NCBI GenBank assembly: GCA_012728815.1
Contig: JAAYEI010000060.1
Span: forward strand, 27,206 to 91,205
DNA length: 64,000 bases
Reading direction: 5' to 3'
Source of the DNA: Clostridiales bacterium
GTDB lineage: Bacteria > Bacillota > Clostridia > Christensenellales > Aristaeellaceae
The position numbers and the translations under genes are program-made. Shown in pieces: positions 43,921 through 53,686 of this stretch (positions within the stretch are counted from its first letter, which is position 1; each line of letters starts with the position of its first letter). The notes beneath the pieces are model-generated. The model searched no databases. It saw nothing but the letters and a program-made list of their open reading frames with translations, and had not been told where the DNA came from.

Positions 43921-44234
43921 CAGCCTATCCAGCGGCAGGCCGCCATGTTGACCTTGCCATCCCCGGTAAAGGGCACGCCTTCCATCTCCAGCAGGGCCCG
44001 CCGGCGCGCAGCGAAGGCGCCGCCGGTGATGCTGCCGTCCGCCATCACCACCCGCTGCCAGGGCAGGCCCTCAGGGCAACGGCGCATGGCCCACCCCACT
44101 TGCCGCGCGGCCCGTGGACGGCCCAGTAGGCGCGCTATCTGGCCATAGCTGATGACCTTGCCCTGCGGGATCTGCGCAACCAGGTCGTAGACCTGATCAA
44201 AAAAACCTGATGGATTCATGTCATGATCCGGCAT
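43920..44234 (-). CDS. alkyltransferase-like protein (ATL), MGMT fold without the catalytic Cys
   Basis: The 104-residue protein is the DNA-binding domain of the O6-alkylguanine-DNA alkyltransferase family. VYDLVAQIPQGKVISYGQIA and GRPRAARQVGWAMRRCPEG are the helix-turn-helix and arginine-finger regions. The active-site PCHR is PWQR (in LPWQRVV), with Trp replacing Cys, the hallmark of ATL proteins, which bind alkylated guanine without repairing it and hand the lesion to nucleotide excision repair. AGGAGG lies 4 nt before the ATG. Confidence 0.92.
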   Translation of the reverse strand: MPDHDMNPSGFFDQVYDLVAQIPQGKVISYGQIARLLGRPRAARQVGWAMRRCPEGLPWQRVVMADGSITGGAFAARRRALLEMEGVPFTGDGKVNMAACRWIG

Positions 44235-44510
44235 GCGTCCTCCTGTGAATCCAATATAGCTGCTGCACGTGCCAGGGTGACTGGAATCTGTGCCCCCTTT
44301 TCCCCATGAAAAGCCAAGGGCATCGGCACCTTTAGGAAAAAAAGAATCAGAAGTGGACAGCACCATCAATACCTGGCCCAACAAGCTGCCGGGCGAGAGG
44401 ACATGACCGCACGCCCAATTCGATTCATCTTTCGTGTCCTCACCGTGCCCTCTTTTCTGTGCCTGACGCACAGAATGGACGGCATCACCATTCCGTTTGG
44501 ACCAACGCAA
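44235..44510. other. intergenic region upstream of the ATL gene
   Basis: About 275 nt separate the ATL start from the tRNA-Pro terminator. A weak minus 10 (TATATT on the minus strand, about 44252-44257) could serve the ATL gene. I see no coding potential with a ribosome site and no recognisable RNA. Confidence 0.4.
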
Positions 44511-44540
44511 TGCACAAAACCCCTTGATTGACAAGGGGCT
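44511..44540 (-). terminator. terminator of tRNA-Pro
   Basis: On the minus strand, just after the CCA end, CCCCTTG pairs with CAAGGGG around a 5-nt loop and is followed by TTTTGTG. Confidence 0.88.
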
Positions 44541-44546
44541 TTGATG

Positions 44547-44623
44547 TGGTCTGGGTGAGAGGATTCGAACCTCCGGCCTCTTGAACCCCATTCAAGCACG
44601 CTACCAAACTGCGCCACACCCAG
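44547..44623 (-). tRNA. tRNA-Pro (anticodon GGG)
   Basis: The 77-nt gene folds as a full cloverleaf: acceptor CTGGGTG/CACCCAG, D-stem GCGC/GCGT, anticodon stem CTTGA/TCAAG around ATGGGGT with anticodon GGG, T-arm GGAGG-TTCGAAT-CCTCT, discriminator A and an encoded CCA. Confidence 0.96.
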
Positions 44624-44644
44624 GTACGCTGACACGCAAGCGCA

Positions 44645-44673
44645 ATCTTAGCAAAGCCCGGCAGGCTTGTCAA
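44645..44673 (-). promoter_or_regulatory. promoter of tRNA-Pro
   Basis: Perfect TTGACA (44673-44668), a 17-nt spacer and extended minus 10 TGcTAAGAT (TAAGAT at 44650-44645) lie on the minus strand. Confidence 0.88.
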
Positions 44674-44703
44674 TACATGAAGCGGGATTTTGGGCAATCC
44701 TGC

Positions 44704-44813
44704 AGATTGCGACATTGATTGCCGTACCCTGCAGCCCTGCCCACTCAGGCTGCCCGGCAAGCTTGCCCGGCCAACTTCTAGCCAAGCAGGCGGCGGGGGC
44801 CGTGGTTCACCCG
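44704..44813 (-). mobile_element. vestigial 3' end of an IS30-type element
   Basis: This stretch aligns with 63878-63988 at the other end of the window over about 110 nt; both include CGCCGCCTGCTTGGCTA on the minus strand and an end GCAATCT. Here the transposase reading is broken by a TAG within that block and by small length changes, so it is a decayed remnant. It lies between the end of the GNAT gene and the tRNA-Pro promoter. Confidence 0.8.
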
Positions 44814-44815
44814 GC

Positions 44816-45943
44816 TCAGCCCAGCGCCATCTGGTATACGCGGTAGCGGCGGTAGAGCTTGCCCCCGGCGGACAGGGTGTTGTTCACTGATACCACGTTG
44901 GTCTCATCCACCAGGGAGCCCTCAATGCGGGTGATGCCCAGGCTTTTGGCGCCTTTTACCGCCTCTGCCAGCAGCACGGTGTTGACCGCCTTGTTCTGGT
45001 ACTCGGGAATCACGTACTGCATGGGGCAGCGCGCCGTCTTGGTGCCCAGGGTTTTGAAGATTCGGCGCGCCCAGTTGTAGGGCGTCCGGCGGCCGTTGGT
45101 GCCCTGCATGGAAGGGGTGGAATCCAAAAAGCCCACCACCATGCCGATGGGGCGGCGCCCGGCATAGGCCATGACAGCGGACTGGTTGCGCAGCCAGGGC
45201 TTGATGCGCTTGAAGAGCTGCAGCAAGTCCTCCGTGGCGGGCAGGTAGCTGCCCGGCTCATCCGGCGTGGCCTCCAGAATGACGGAGGACATGTCCTGGG
45301 CGACGCGGATGAGGTTGCTTCGTGTGAAATCCACCTGCACCACATGAAAACCAAAGCGCTCACGGATGCGGTCGGCCATGGGCAGGATGCGGTCCACCGG
45401 GATGCTGTCCGTGCGGATGTCATAGGCCAGGTAGTCCCGCCACTTCTGGAAGCCGTAGCGCTCCAGCAGCTGGGGCAGGTAGGGCTGATTGTAGGCGTTT
45501 TGGAGCACGGGCGGGCCGTCAAAGCCGTCCACCAGCATCCCGCGGTTGAGCAGGTCATAGCGCGGGGCCACCGGACCGATGACGCGCTTGACGCCGTTCT
45601 CCCTCAAAAAACGCGTCGCGGCATCCAGGGCCGCGGCGGCGTATTCATACTGGTCATAGCTTTCAAACAGGCTGATGTAGCCGGCGGACTCCCCCAACTG
45701 GGCAGACAGGCGCAGGTCAACGCCCGCCAGCACCCGCGCCACGGGGCGCTCGTCATCGTAGGTGATAAAGAAGCGCTGGATGCCGCGGGAGAAAAACTCG
45801 TTGTCCTTGCCCTGCAGGGTACGCAGCAGGTCATGCCGGCTGGGCGGCGCCCAGTTCCTGTCATCCTTGTAGATATCAAAGGGCAGCTGGATAAAGGGTC
45901 CAAGGCCTTGACGGGTTGGTTTGACAATCTCCACATGGATCAT
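44816..45943 (-). CDS. GNAT-like acyltransferase, function unknown
   Basis: The 375-residue cytosolic protein looks like a large GNAT-superfamily enzyme of the YghO type. It opens with an N-terminal region PFIQLPFDIYKDDRNWAPPS, has an acyltransferase-like core with VIGPVAPRYDLLNRGMLVDG, and a C-terminal half with QYVIPEYQNKAVNTVLLAEA and SLGITRIEGSLVDETNVVSV, which matches the CoA-binding part of the fold. The substrate is unknown. It is the last gene of the tig-clpPX-lon-engB run; GGAGGGG precedes the chosen ATG. Its stop lies 3 nt from an IS remnant. Confidence 0.7.
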   Translation of the reverse strand: MIHVEIVKPTRQGLGPFIQLPFDIYKDDRNWAPPSRHDLLRTLQGKDNEFFSRGIQRFFITYDDERPVARVLAGVDLRLSAQLGESAGYISLFESYDQYEYAAAALDAATRFLRENGVKRVIGPVAPRYDLLNRGMLVDGFDGPPVLQNAYNQPYLPQLLERYGFQKWRDYLAYDIRTDSIPVDRILPMADRIRERFGFHVVQVDFTRSNLIRVAQDMSSVILEATPDEPGSYLPATEDLLQLFKRIKPWLRNQSAVMAYAGRRPIGMVVGFLDSTPSMQGTNGRRTPYNWARRIFKTLGTKTARCPMQYVIPEYQNKAVNTVLLAEAVKGAKSLGITRIEGSLVDETNVVSVNNTLSAGGKLYRRYRVYQMALG

Positions 45944-46015
45944 GGCGTATCCCCTCCGCTGTTGTGTCTGTGGGCTGAGTATACCATCCACGGGTGCTGA
46001 TGGCAATGAAGCGGC

Positions 46016-46609
46016 TTACTCCACAGGCTCATCCAACCCCTGGGCAATGCGGGTGAGCAGCTTGTCGCGCCCTTCCCCTGTGTGGGAGGAGTAGGTGATG
46101 ATCTCCCAGGGCTGCACAGCCAGGTCCCGCGCCAGCACGGGCATCATCTTGCCCCGCTGCGCGCGGGAAAGCTTGTCTGCCTTGGTGGCGGCGACGGCAA
46201 AGGGCAGCCCGTGGCCATACAGGAAGGCGTTCATCTGCCTGTCCCCCGCGCTGGGCGCGTGGCGGATGTCCACCAGGTGCAGCACCAGGCGCAGCGGGTC
46301 GGCCTGGTCAAAATACTCCTCCATCATGTGGCCCCAGCTCTCCTGCTCCTTCCTGGACACCCGCGCGTAGCCATAGCCGGGCAGGTCGATCAGGTGGAAG
46401 CTGTTGTTGATGAGGAAGACATTGATCAGCCGGGTCTTGCCCGGGGTGGAGCTGGTCTTGGCCAGGTTGCGCACACGGCACAGGCTGTTGATCAGGCTGC
46501 TTTTGCCCACGTTGCTGCGCCCGGCCACCGCGATTTGCGGCAGGCCGCGCCCCGGGAAAGCCCCATAGCGCGGCAGGCTGGTGACGAAGGCGGCGCTTTT
46601 AATCTCCAT
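46016..46609 (-). CDS. engB: ribosome biogenesis GTPase EngB/YsxC
   Basis: The 197-residue TRAFAC GTPase has G1 GRSNVGKSSLIN, G2 SSTPGKTRLINV, G3 DLPGYGYARVSRKEQESW, G4 TKADK and G5 YSSHTGEG. It assists assembly of the 50S subunit. The ATG overlaps the lon end by 11 nt; lon-engB is a frequent Gram-positive gene pair. Confidence 0.96.
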   Translation of the reverse strand: MEIKSAAFVTSLPRYGAFPGRGLPQIAVAGRSNVGKSSLINSLCRVRNLAKTSSTPGKTRLINVFLINNSFHLIDLPGYGYARVSRKEQESWGHMMEEYFDQADPLRLVLHLVDIRHAPSAGDRQMNAFLYGHGLPFAVAATKADKLSRAQRGKMMPVLARDLAVQPWEIITYSSHTGEGRDKLLTRIAQGLDEPVE

Positions 46610-48947
46610 GCGGCCCTTCCAGGGTCAGCGCGATGACCTCATCGGCACTGCTGACATAGTGGATGTCAAAAGAATCGCGGATGTATTCGGGCAGCTCGCT
46701 CACGTCCTTGCGGTTTTCAGCCGGCAGCGCCAGCGTCGCGATGCGCGCGCGGTAGGCTGCCAGCAGCTTCTCCTTGACACCGCCAATGGGCAGCACGCGG
46801 CCGCCCAGGGTGATTTCCCCGGTCATGGCCACATCCTGGCGCGCCTTGCGCCCGGTGAGGGCAGACACCATGGCCACCGTCATCGTGACCCCGGCGCTGG
46901 GGCCATCCTTGGGCACCGCGCCCTCGGGCACATGGATGTGGATGTCCATCTTGTTGTGGAAGTCCTGAGGCAGCTGGTAGCGCCCGCTTTGCGCGCGCAC
47001 CCAGGACAGCGCCGCCTGGCCGCTCTCCTTCATGATCTCGCCCAAATGGCCGGTCAGGGACAGCTTGCCGCTGCCGGGCATGACCGCGCACTCCACCTTG
47101 AGCAGTTCGCCGCCCACCTCGGTATAGGCCAGGCCAATCACCACGCCGGCCAGCGGCTGCTTGTCCGGGCGCTCACGCAAGTAGCGGGGCGGGCCCAGGT
47201 AGTCCTCCACCATGGCGGGCTTCACGGTGACTGTCTCAGCGCCGGTGTCCAGCATCTCCACCGCCGCGCGGCGCACCACCTTGGCCAGGGTGCGGGTGAG
47301 GGTGCGCACGCCCGCCTCGCGGGTGTAGCCCTCAATCACGCGGCGCAGCGCCGGCGTGCCCACTTTGACGCTGCCGGGCTTGAGCCCGTTCTCGGCAATC
47401 TGGCGGCGCAGCAGGTGCTTCCTGGCAATCTGCAGCTTTTCCTCCTCGGTATAGCTGGACACCTCAATGATTTCCATCCGGTCCAGCAGGGCCGGGGGGA
47501 TGGTGTCCCGCGTGTTGGCGGTGGTGATGAACAGCACCCGGGACAGGTCAAAGGCCACATCCAGGTAATGGTCACGGAAGGAGGCGTTCTGCTCGGAATC
47601 CAGCACCTCCAGCATGGCGCTGGCCGGGTCGCCCCGGAAATCGCTGGACATCTTGTCAATCTCATCAAACAGGAAGACCGGGTTCATGGTGCCCGCCCGC
47701 TTGATGCCGCTGATGAGGTGCCCCGGGATGGCGCCGATGTAGGTGCGGCGGTGGCCATAGATCTCGGCCTCATCGCGCACGCCGCCCAGGGACAGCTTGA
47801 CAAACTGCCGGCCCAGGGCCCGGGCGATGGCCTGGACGATGGAGGTCTTGCCCACGCCGGGCGGCCCCACAAAGCACAGGATGGGGCCCTTGGGCACCAC
47901 ATCGCCCTCCGTTTTGCGGCGCATGGCCAGGATGGCCAGGTACTCGATGATGCGCTCCTTGACTTTGTCCATGCCAAAGTGGTCCTCATCCAGGATGCGC
48001 CGCGCGCGGGGCAGGGAAAGCTGGTCCCTGGAGTACTTGCCCCAGGGCAACTCAACCAGCCAGTCCAGGTAATTTTCCACCACGGTGGATTCGGGGCTGC
48101 CCGCCATCATGCGGGAAAGGCGGTCCAGCTCCTTGTCGGCCTTCTCACGTGCCTCCTCGTTGAGGGGGATGGCAGCCAGCTTCTGGCGCATCTCCTCCAC
48201 ATCGTCCTCGTCCCCCTCACCCAGCTCCTCCTGGATGGCCTTCATCTGCTCGCGCAGGTAGTATTCCTTCTGGGTCTTGTCCACCTGCATGCGGATGCGC
48301 AATTGTACCACGCGGTCAATGTTGGCGTTGCGCACCTCACGGGCCAGCATCACGCAGAGGGTTTCCAGGCGCTGCTTGACGGACTGCTCCGCCAGCAGCG
48401 CATGGCGCTCCTCCTGGCTGGCCGGCAGGTTGGCGGCGATCACATCCACAAACTCATCCGGGTTCGTGATGCGGCGGATGGAGCGGATAAGGTCCTCGCT
48501 CAGGCGGCTGCCCGCCTCCGCGTAGGCGCTGAGGCTTTCCTTGGCCAGGCGCATCAGCGCCTGCACCTCCTCAGCGTCCTCCGGGGCTACCTGCGAGCGG
48601 ATCAGCTTGACCCGCGCGGACCAGCTTTCCTCATCCGGATGGATGGACATCAGCCTGGCGCGACTCTCCCCCTCAATCAGCACGCGCAGCCCCAAACCGG
48701 ACTGGTGCAGCACCTGGGTGATGCGCGCAATGGTGCCTGCCTCAAACAGGTCCTCCTGGGTGGGCTCTTCCTTCTCCTCATTCTTTTGCATCACCAGAAA
48801 GATGCGCTGGTCGGCCTCCATGGCCGCGTACACCGAGGCAATGCTCTTGCCGCGGCCCACATCGATGTGCATCACGGTGTGCGGAAAAATAAGGGTGCCC
48901 CGCAGGGGCAGGAAGGGCAGGGTTTGAATGGCTGGCGTTCTGGCCAT
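46599..48947 (-). CDS. lon: ATP-dependent protease LonA
   Basis: The 782-residue protease has an N-terminal substrate-binding domain ([20 protein letters not shown]), a central coiled coil, an AAA module with Walker [13 protein letters not shown] near 345 and Walker [10 protein letters not shown], and a C-terminal Ser/Lys protease domain with [10 protein letters not shown] and [10 protein letters not shown]. It degrades damaged and regulatory proteins. AAGGAG lies 6 nt before the chosen ATG. It follows clpX by 84 nt with no clear promoter, so it probably shares the tig-clpP-clpX transcript. Confidence 0.97.
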   Translation of the reverse strand: MARTPAIQTLPFLPLRGTLIFPHTVMHIDVGRGKSIASVYAAMEADQRIFLVMQKNEEKEEPTQEDLFEAGTIARITQVLHQSGLGLRVLIEGESRARLMSIHPDEESWSARVKLIRSQVAPEDAEEVQALMRLAKESLSAYAEAGSRLSEDLIRSIRRITNPDEFVDVIAANLPASQEERHALLAEQSVKQRLETLCVMLAREVRNANIDRVVQLRIRMQVDKTQKEYYLREQMKAIQEELGEGDEDDVEEMRQKLAAIPLNEEAREKADKELDRLSRMMAGSPESTVVENYLDWLVELPWGKYSRDQLSLPRARRILDEDHFGMDKVKERIIEYLAILAMRRKTEGDVVPKGPILCFVGPPGVGKTSIVQAIARALGRQFVKLSLGGVRDEAEIYGHRRTYIGAIPGHLISGIKRAGTMNPVFLFDEIDKMSSDFRGDPASAMLEVLDSEQNASFRDHYLDVAFDLSRVLFITTANTRDTIPPALLDRMEIIEVSSYTEEEKLQIARKHLLRRQIAENGLKPGSVKVGTPALRRVIEGYTREAGVRTLTRTLAKVVRRAAVEMLDTGAETVTVKPAMVEDYLGPPRYLRERPDKQPLAGVVIGLAYTEVGGELLKVECAVMPGSGKLSLTGHLGEIMKESGQAALSWVRAQSGRYQLPQDFHNKMDIHIHVPEGAVPKDGPSAGVTMTVAMVSALTGRKARQDVAMTGEITLGGRVLPIGGVKEKLLAAYRARIATLALPAENRKDVSELPEYIRDSFDIHYVSSADEVIALTLEGPHGD

Positions 48948-49031
48948 GGCGTACTCCTTTAAACAGGCCCCTCCCAAGGCCGGTCCCCGCGCATGGATGG
49001 CGGGCCGGCTCCCCAGGAGAGGCGGGACAGA

Positions 49032-50339
49032 TCAGGACGCGTCGGACTGCTGCGGCTTGGCGCGTGCCGGGGCCTTGCGGTTGGTGGCGGGCAGGGCCTT
49101 TGGTTCCTTGCGCAGGACAGGCGCCGCGCCTTCTTCCACCGTCTCACGGGTGACCAGGCAGGACACCGCGCGCTCGGACCCGGGCAGGTCAAACATGGTG
49201 TCCATCAGCGCGGCCTCCAGGATGGAACGCAGCCCGCGGGCGCCGGTTTTGCGCTCCACGGCCAGCCTCGCGATGGCGGTCAGGGCTTCTTCCTCAAAAT
49301 CCAGCTGGGCGTCATCCAGCTCAAACAGGTACTGATATTGCTTGACCAGCGCGTTTTTGGGCTCGGTCAGGATGCGCACCAGCGCCTCCTCATCCAGGCT
49401 GTCCAGCGGCAGCATCACCGGGATGCGGCCGACCAGCTCGGGAATCATGCCGTACTTGACCAGGTCCTCCGCGCGCATCTGGGCGATGAGCTTGCCAACG
49501 CGCTCCTCCTCTTTCTCCGCGTCCGGGGAGCCAAAGCCGATGGCCCGGCCGCCGGTGCGGCTGGCGATGATGTTCTCCAGCCCGTCAAAGGCGCCGCCGC
49601 AGATGAAGAGGATGTTGGTGGTGTCAATGGGGATGGTTTCCTGCTGGGGGTGCTTGCGCCCGCCCTGGGGCGGCACGTTGGCGATGGTGCCCTCCAGGAT
49701 CTTCAGCAGCGCCTGCTGAACGCCCTCCCCGGACACGTCCCGGGTGATGGACACGTTCTCGCTTTTGCGGGCAATCTTGTCCACTTCGTCCAGGTAGATG
49801 ATGCCCTGCTGGGCAGCCTGGACGTTGCCATCGGCCGCCTGGATGAGGCGCAGCAGGATGTTCTCCACATCCTCGCCCACATAGCCGGCTTCCGTCAGGG
49901 AGGTCGCGTCCGCGATGGCGAAGGGCACGTTCAAGATCTTGGCCAGGGTCTGGGCCAGGTAAGTTTTGCCGGTGCCGGTCTGGCCCACCAGCAGGATGTT
50001 GGATTTTTGCAGCTCTACCGGGGGTTTCTTGCCGGCGTTGGAGCGGATGCGCTTGTAGTGGTTGTACACCGCCACGCACAGCGCGCGCTTGACGCGCTCC
50101 TGGCCGATGACATACTCATCCAGGGTCTTTTTGATCTGCGCCGGGGGCATCAGCAGGGGCAGCTTTTCCTGCTGCGGCTTCCTGGGCGGCCCCTCGCCAA
50201 TCACCTCACAGCAAAGCTCCACGCACTCATTGCAGATGTAGGCGCTGGGCCCGGCGATGAGCTGGTTGACCTCGTTTTGAAGCTTGCCGCAAAAGCTGCA
50301 GCGTGGCGGCTTGCGGTTGTCGGTGGCGTCCTTAGGCAT
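49032..50339 (-). CDS. clpX: ATP-dependent Clp protease ATPase subunit ClpX
   Basis: The 435-residue unfoldase has a C4 zinc-binding domain (CSFCGKLQ and CNECVELC) at the N-terminus and an AAA module with Walker [16 protein letters not shown], Walker [11 protein letters not shown] and the pore loop region [15 protein letters not shown]. It delivers tagged substrates to ClpP. The ATG overlaps the clpP stop by 8 nt with GGAGG in front. A Lys/Ala-rich tail of about 25 residues follows the core. Confidence 0.97.
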   Translation of the reverse strand: MPKDATDNRKPPRCSFCGKLQNEVNQLIAGPSAYICNECVELCCEVIGEGPPRKPQQEKLPLLMPPAQIKKTLDEYVIGQERVKRALCVAVYNHYKRIRSNAGKKPPVELQKSNILLVGQTGTGKTYLAQTLAKILNVPFAIADATSLTEAGYVGEDVENILLRLIQAADGNVQAAQQGIIYLDEVDKIARKSENVSITRDVSGEGVQQALLKILEGTIANVPPQGGRKHPQQETIPIDTTNILFICGGAFDGLENIIASRTGGRAIGFGSPDAEKEEERVGKLIAQMRAEDLVKYGMIPELVGRIPVMLPLDSLDEEALVRILTEPKNALVKQYQYLFELDDAQLDFEEEALTAIARLAVERKTGARGLRSILEAALMDTMFDLPGSERAVSCLVTRETVEEGAAPVLRKEPKALPATNRKAPARAKPQQSDAS

Positions 50340-50940
50340 CGCTGACCTCCGCCTTGCGCGGCTGGAAGATTTCATCGATGATGCCATACTGCTTGGCGTC
50401 TTCCGCCGACATAAAGAAATCGCGCTCCACGTCGTTGGCAATCTTCTCCAGCGGCTGGCCCGTCATCTCGGCCATCATGCGGTTCATCTTGTGCTTGGTT
50501 TTCAGCAGCCACTCCGCGCGGATGGTCACGTCGGTAGCCGGGCCTTCAGCGCCCCCGGAGGGCTGGTGAATCATCACCTCGGAATTGGGCAGGGCCATGC
50601 GCTTGCCCTTTTCCCCGGCCATCAGCAAGAAGGCGCCCATGGAGGCGGCCATGCCCACACATACGGTGCGCACCGGGGCCTTGATGTACTGCATGGTGTC
50701 GTAGATCGCCATGCCGGCGGTCACCGAGCCGCCCGGGCTGTTGATATAGAGGTTGATCTCGGCGTTGGGGTTGTCCATGTCCAGGAACAGCAACTGGGCG
50801 ACGATGGCGTTGGCCATGCCGTCATGCACGGGGCCTGACAGGAAAATGATGCGGTCCTTGAGCAGCCGCGAATAAATATCGTAGGAACGCTCGGCGTTGC
50901 CGGTGCGCTCAATCACATAGGGAATCAAGTATTCTGCCAT
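50332..50940 (-). CDS. clpP: ATP-dependent Clp protease proteolytic subunit
   Basis: The 202-residue peptidase has the catalytic triad Ser100 (GMAASMG), His125 (MIHQPSGG) and Asp174 (NDVERDF). The N-terminal [20 protein letters not shown] is the usual axial-loop region. It forms the tetradecameric chamber used by ClpX and ClpC. It follows tig by 11 nt. There is no CtsR box nearby. Confidence 0.98.
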   Translation of the reverse strand: MAEYLIPYVIERTGNAERSYDIYSRLLKDRIIFLSGPVHDGMANAIVAQLLFLDMDNPNAEINLYINSPGGSVTAGMAIYDTMQYIKAPVRTVCVGMAASMGAFLLMAGEKGKRMALPNSEVMIHQPSGGAEGPATDVTIRAEWLLKTKHKMNRMMAEMTGQPLEKIANDVERDFFMSAEDAKQYGIIDEIFQPRKAEVSDA

Positions 50941-50951
50941 GGTGTCTCCAT

Positions 50952-52400
50952 TCAGCCCTCCTGGGGCTCATCCTTCGCTTTGGTATTGTTGGCATCTTTG
51001 GTTGGCTCGGACGGCTCCTCAGCCGGCTGCCCGCTGTCTTCCAGGGCCTGGGCCACGCTGTCGACCACTTCCTGCACATCAATGGCTTCATCCTCATGGT
51101 GGGGGCCGACATGGTCGGTGACCTGGGCGTGCTCCTTGATGATCTCCACCACCTTGCGGTGAATGGCCAGGTCCTTGAAGTTTTCGCGCTGGTTGCTGTT
51201 CACGCTGGCCTTGTAGCTGTCCAGGTCCAGGCCACGGTCCTTGGCGTAGCGGGCAATCTGCTCGTCCACATCCTCGTCAGTTGCCTCCAGCTCCTCCGCC
51301 TTGGCGATGGCCTCCAGCACCAGGTCCACCTTGACGTTCATGGCAGCCTCATCGCGGAAGCGCTCGCGCAGGTCTTCCTCGGTGGTGTTGGTGTAGCGCA
51401 GGTAGTCCTCCATGCGCAGGCCCTGGTACATCATCTGCATCTGCATGTTCATGTAGAGGCGGTCCACCTGGCGGGTGATCATGGCCTCGGGGATGTCGCA
51501 GTCCGCCGCGTCAACCGCCTGCTGGATGAGCTCGTTCTCCAGGCCGGTCTCGGCGTTCTGGTCACGGCGGTCCTCCAGCTCCTTCACAATGGCGGCACGA
51601 TAGGCCTCATAGGTCTGGTGCTCGGACACGTCCTGGGCAAAATCGTCATCCAGTTCAGGCTTGACCGCCTGGCTGGCCGCCTTCACCGTGACCTCAAACT
51701 GTGCCGCCTTGCCAGCCAGCTCCTCCGCGTGGTACTGCTCGGGGAAGGTAACGGAAATGGTCTTGGTCTCCCCCACGTTCATGCCGATGACCTGGTCCTC
51801 AAACCCGGGGATGAAGGAGTTGGAGCCCAGCTCCAGCTCGTGGCCCTCACCCTTGCCGCCCTCAAAGGGCACGCCATCCACGCTGCCCAGGTAGTCAATG
51901 GTCGCGGTGTCGCCGCTGGCAAGCGCGCGGCCCTCCACATCCTCCCTGGTGGTCATCTTCTGCACATCGTGGGAGATGCGGTGCTCAATCTCTTCATCCG
52001 TCACCGGGTGCAGGTGGCGGGTGCCCTTGAGGCCCTTGTAATCCCCCAGGGTAACCTCGGGCTTGACGTAGACGGTGGCGGTGAACTTCAGCTCCTGCCC
52101 GCCGCCAATCTGGTCCACGTTCACATTGGGCTGGTCCACCGGGAAAAGCTGGTCCTTTTCCACCGCTTCCTCGTACAGGCCCGGGAAAATCGCGTCAAAG
52201 GCGTCATCATAGAAGATGGCCTCACCGTACATGTTCTCGATCAGCTTGCGGGGGGCCTTGCCCTTGCGGAACCCCGGCACGTTGATGCGCCCGCGGTTCT
52301 TGAGGTAGGCCTGGTGCATGGCCGCGTCAAAATCCTCCGAAGGGACGGTGAAGGTGAGTTTGTACTGGTTGCCGCTGATTCTCTCCGCCTGGTAGCTCAT
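50952..52400 (-). CDS. tig: trigger factor
   Basis: The 482-residue ribosome-bound chaperone has an N-terminal ribosome-binding domain with [20 protein letters not shown], a PPIase domain (about 150-240, with [17 protein letters not shown] and [20 protein letters not shown]) and a helical C-terminal domain. A low-complexity acidic tail ([18 protein letters not shown]) of about 45 residues extends beyond the usual end. GGAGG lies 6 nt before the ATG. tig-clpP-clpX is a conserved order. Confidence 0.96.
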   Translation of the reverse strand: MSYQAERISGNQYKLTFTVPSEDFDAAMHQAYLKNRGRINVPGFRKGKAPRKLIENMYGEAIFYDDAFDAIFPGLYEEAVEKDQLFPVDQPNVNVDQIGGGQELKFTATVYVKPEVTLGDYKGLKGTRHLHPVTDEEIEHRISHDVQKMTTREDVEGRALASGDTATIDYLGSVDGVPFEGGKGEGHELELGSNSFIPGFEDQVIGMNVGETKTISVTFPEQYHAEELAGKAAQFEVTVKAASQAVKPELDDDFAQDVSEHQTYEAYRAAIVKELEDRRDQNAETGLENELIQQAVDAADCDIPEAMITRQVDRLYMNMQMQMMYQGLRMEDYLRYTNTTEEDLRERFRDEAAMNVKVDLVLEAIAKAEELEATDEDVDEQIARYAKDRGLDLDSYKASVNSNQRENFKDLAIHRKVVEIIKEHAQVTDHVGPHHEDEAIDVQEVVDSVAQALEDSGQPAEEPSEPTKDANNTKAKDEPQEG

Positions 52401-52452
52401 GATTGTCCTCCTGAAGATAGGGCGCCGGTATAGGTAAAAAGCGCCATAGAAT

Positions 52453-52481
52453 AAAATACCATTGAACCCCCTTGTTTGCAA
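52453..52481 (-). promoter_or_regulatory. promoter of the tig-clpP-clpX-lon operon
   Basis: TTGCAA (52481-52476), a 17-nt spacer and extended minus 10 TGgTATTTT (TATTTT at 52458-52453) lie on the minus strand, about 50 nt before the tig ATG. No CtsR-type GGTCAAA repeat is present. Confidence 0.7.
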
Positions 52482-52576
52482 GCCCGCGGAGCCCACACCG
52501 GGAGTGTACCCGGCAGCTGTGTCCAAACCGTGAAAACTGGCCTGGATGCGCGTTTCTATGCAAGCGCCCGGCAAGG

Positions 52577-52585
52577 TGTTATACT
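52577..52585 (+). promoter_or_regulatory. extended minus 10 promoter of the PucR-type regulator gene
   Basis: TGtTATACT lies about 30 nt before the GTG start. The minus 35 is weak (TATGCA at 17 nt). It is divergent from the tig promoter about 95 bp away. Confidence 0.55.
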
Positions 52586-52614
52586 CATATGAGCAAACAA
52601 AGGAGGTGTGTGCT

Positions 52615-53670
52615 GTGCAGGAGGAAATCCTCTCCAGGGTGGAAGCGCTGTTCGCCTCGCTCAGCCAGCCTGTTTTCCTGCTGAACCGGCAAGGGCACTG
52701 CCTGGTCCCCCGCCAGCCGGACACCTTCATGCTGCCGGCCAGCCTGCAGGAGAATGTCACGGTGTCCAAATCCGGGTATCATTTCCATACGCTGCCGGGG
52801 CTGGAGACCCTCACCCTGGCCACCCGGGAAAGCCCGGCCAGCAAGGACATCCTGCAGCTGTGCGCCCGTTTGGTGGAAAGCTACAGGCAGCAGGCAGGCA
52901 TCACCCAGGACCTTGACAACGCGCTGCGCCGCCTGGCCCTGGGCGAGCTGTCCCCCAGGGAGCTGGACATCCTGGCGCAGGATTACCAGATCCTGCCGGA
53001 TTTGCCCCGCGCCGCGCTGTTGGTGCACTTTGAGCGTCCGCTCCCGCGCATGCCCGCGGACGCGCTGGCGGAATTCATCCCCCTGGCGGAGGCGGATTTG
53101 CTGATTCCCCTGGACAGCCACAGCCTGTTGCTGGCGCGGGCAATGGCCGGCGAGGAACCGGAAGACCTGATGGAATACGCCATGGCCCTGCAGGACACGC
53201 TGGAGAACGAGCTGGGCCAAACCGCGGTGATTGGCATTGGCCAAACCAGCCAGCACCTGGGCCAGCTGCCCCTGTCGCACCAGCAGGCTGAGGAGGCCAT
53301 CCGGATTGGCAGCCTGTTCAACCACCGGCAGCGCATTCACACCCACAGCCTGCTGGTGCTGGAGCGCTTTTTGATGGACTGCGCGCCGGACCAGGCGCAA
53401 CAGTACCTGACGCTGCTGTTCAACCCCCACACCGAAAAGCTGTTTACCGAGGAGATGCTGGAGACCATCCACGTCTTTCTCATGAAGGACCTCAACCTGA
53501 CCGACGCCGCACGGGAGCTGTACATCCACCGCAACACCCTGGTGTACCGCCTGGACAAGGTGCAAAAGGGCTGCGGGCTGGACCTGCGGCACTTCCAGGA
53601 CGCGATGCTGTTCAAACTGCTCAACGACCTGCGCAAGCGCGACCTGGCCCACCCACCACACACCACCTGA
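52615..53670 (+). CDS. PucR/CdaR-type transcriptional regulator
   Basis: The 351-residue protein has an N-terminal sensory region (VEALFASLSQPVFLLNRQGH), a central degenerate GGDEF-like CdaR domain (about 130-265, with IGIGQTSQHLGQLPLSHQQA) and a C-terminal helix-turn-helix (LNLTDAARELYIHRNTLVYRLDKV) typical of PucR/CdaR activators. I chose the GTG at 52615 because AGGAGG lies 8 nt before it; longer starts lack a ribosome site. The ligand is unknown. It sits 16 nt before an S41 protease gene and divergent from tig. Confidence 0.83.
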   Translation: MQEEILSRVEALFASLSQPVFLLNRQGHCLVPRQPDTFMLPASLQENVTVSKSGYHFHTLPGLETLTLATRESPASKDILQLCARLVESYRQQAGITQDLDNALRRLALGELSPRELDILAQDYQILPDLPRAALLVHFERPLPRMPADALAEFIPLAEADLLIPLDSHSLLLARAMAGEEPEDLMEYAMALQDTLENELGQTAVIGIGQTSQHLGQLPLSHQQAEEAIRIGSLFNHRQRIHTHSLLVLERFLMDCAPDQAQQYLTLLFNPHTEKLFTEEMLETIHVFLMKDLNLTDAARELYIHRNTLVYRLDKVQKGCGLDLRHFQDAMLFKLLNDLRKRDLAHPPHTT

Positions 53671-53686
53671 CGTGAAAGGCAGACCA

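Noticed and set aside
44547..44813. tRNA-Pro as the attachment site of an integrated element
   Set aside because: The repeat lies upstream of the tRNA promoter, not at its 3' end, and no integrase or duplicated tRNA 3' end is seen.
46581..48962. A nearly 800-codon open frame antisense to lon, and similar long antisense frames over metG/clpC (35198-37825), gcvP and clpX
   Set aside because: They mirror highly conserved genes, have no ribosome sites and read as low-complexity His/Leu/Gln-rich peptides, an expected effect of third-position G+C bias on the opposite strand.
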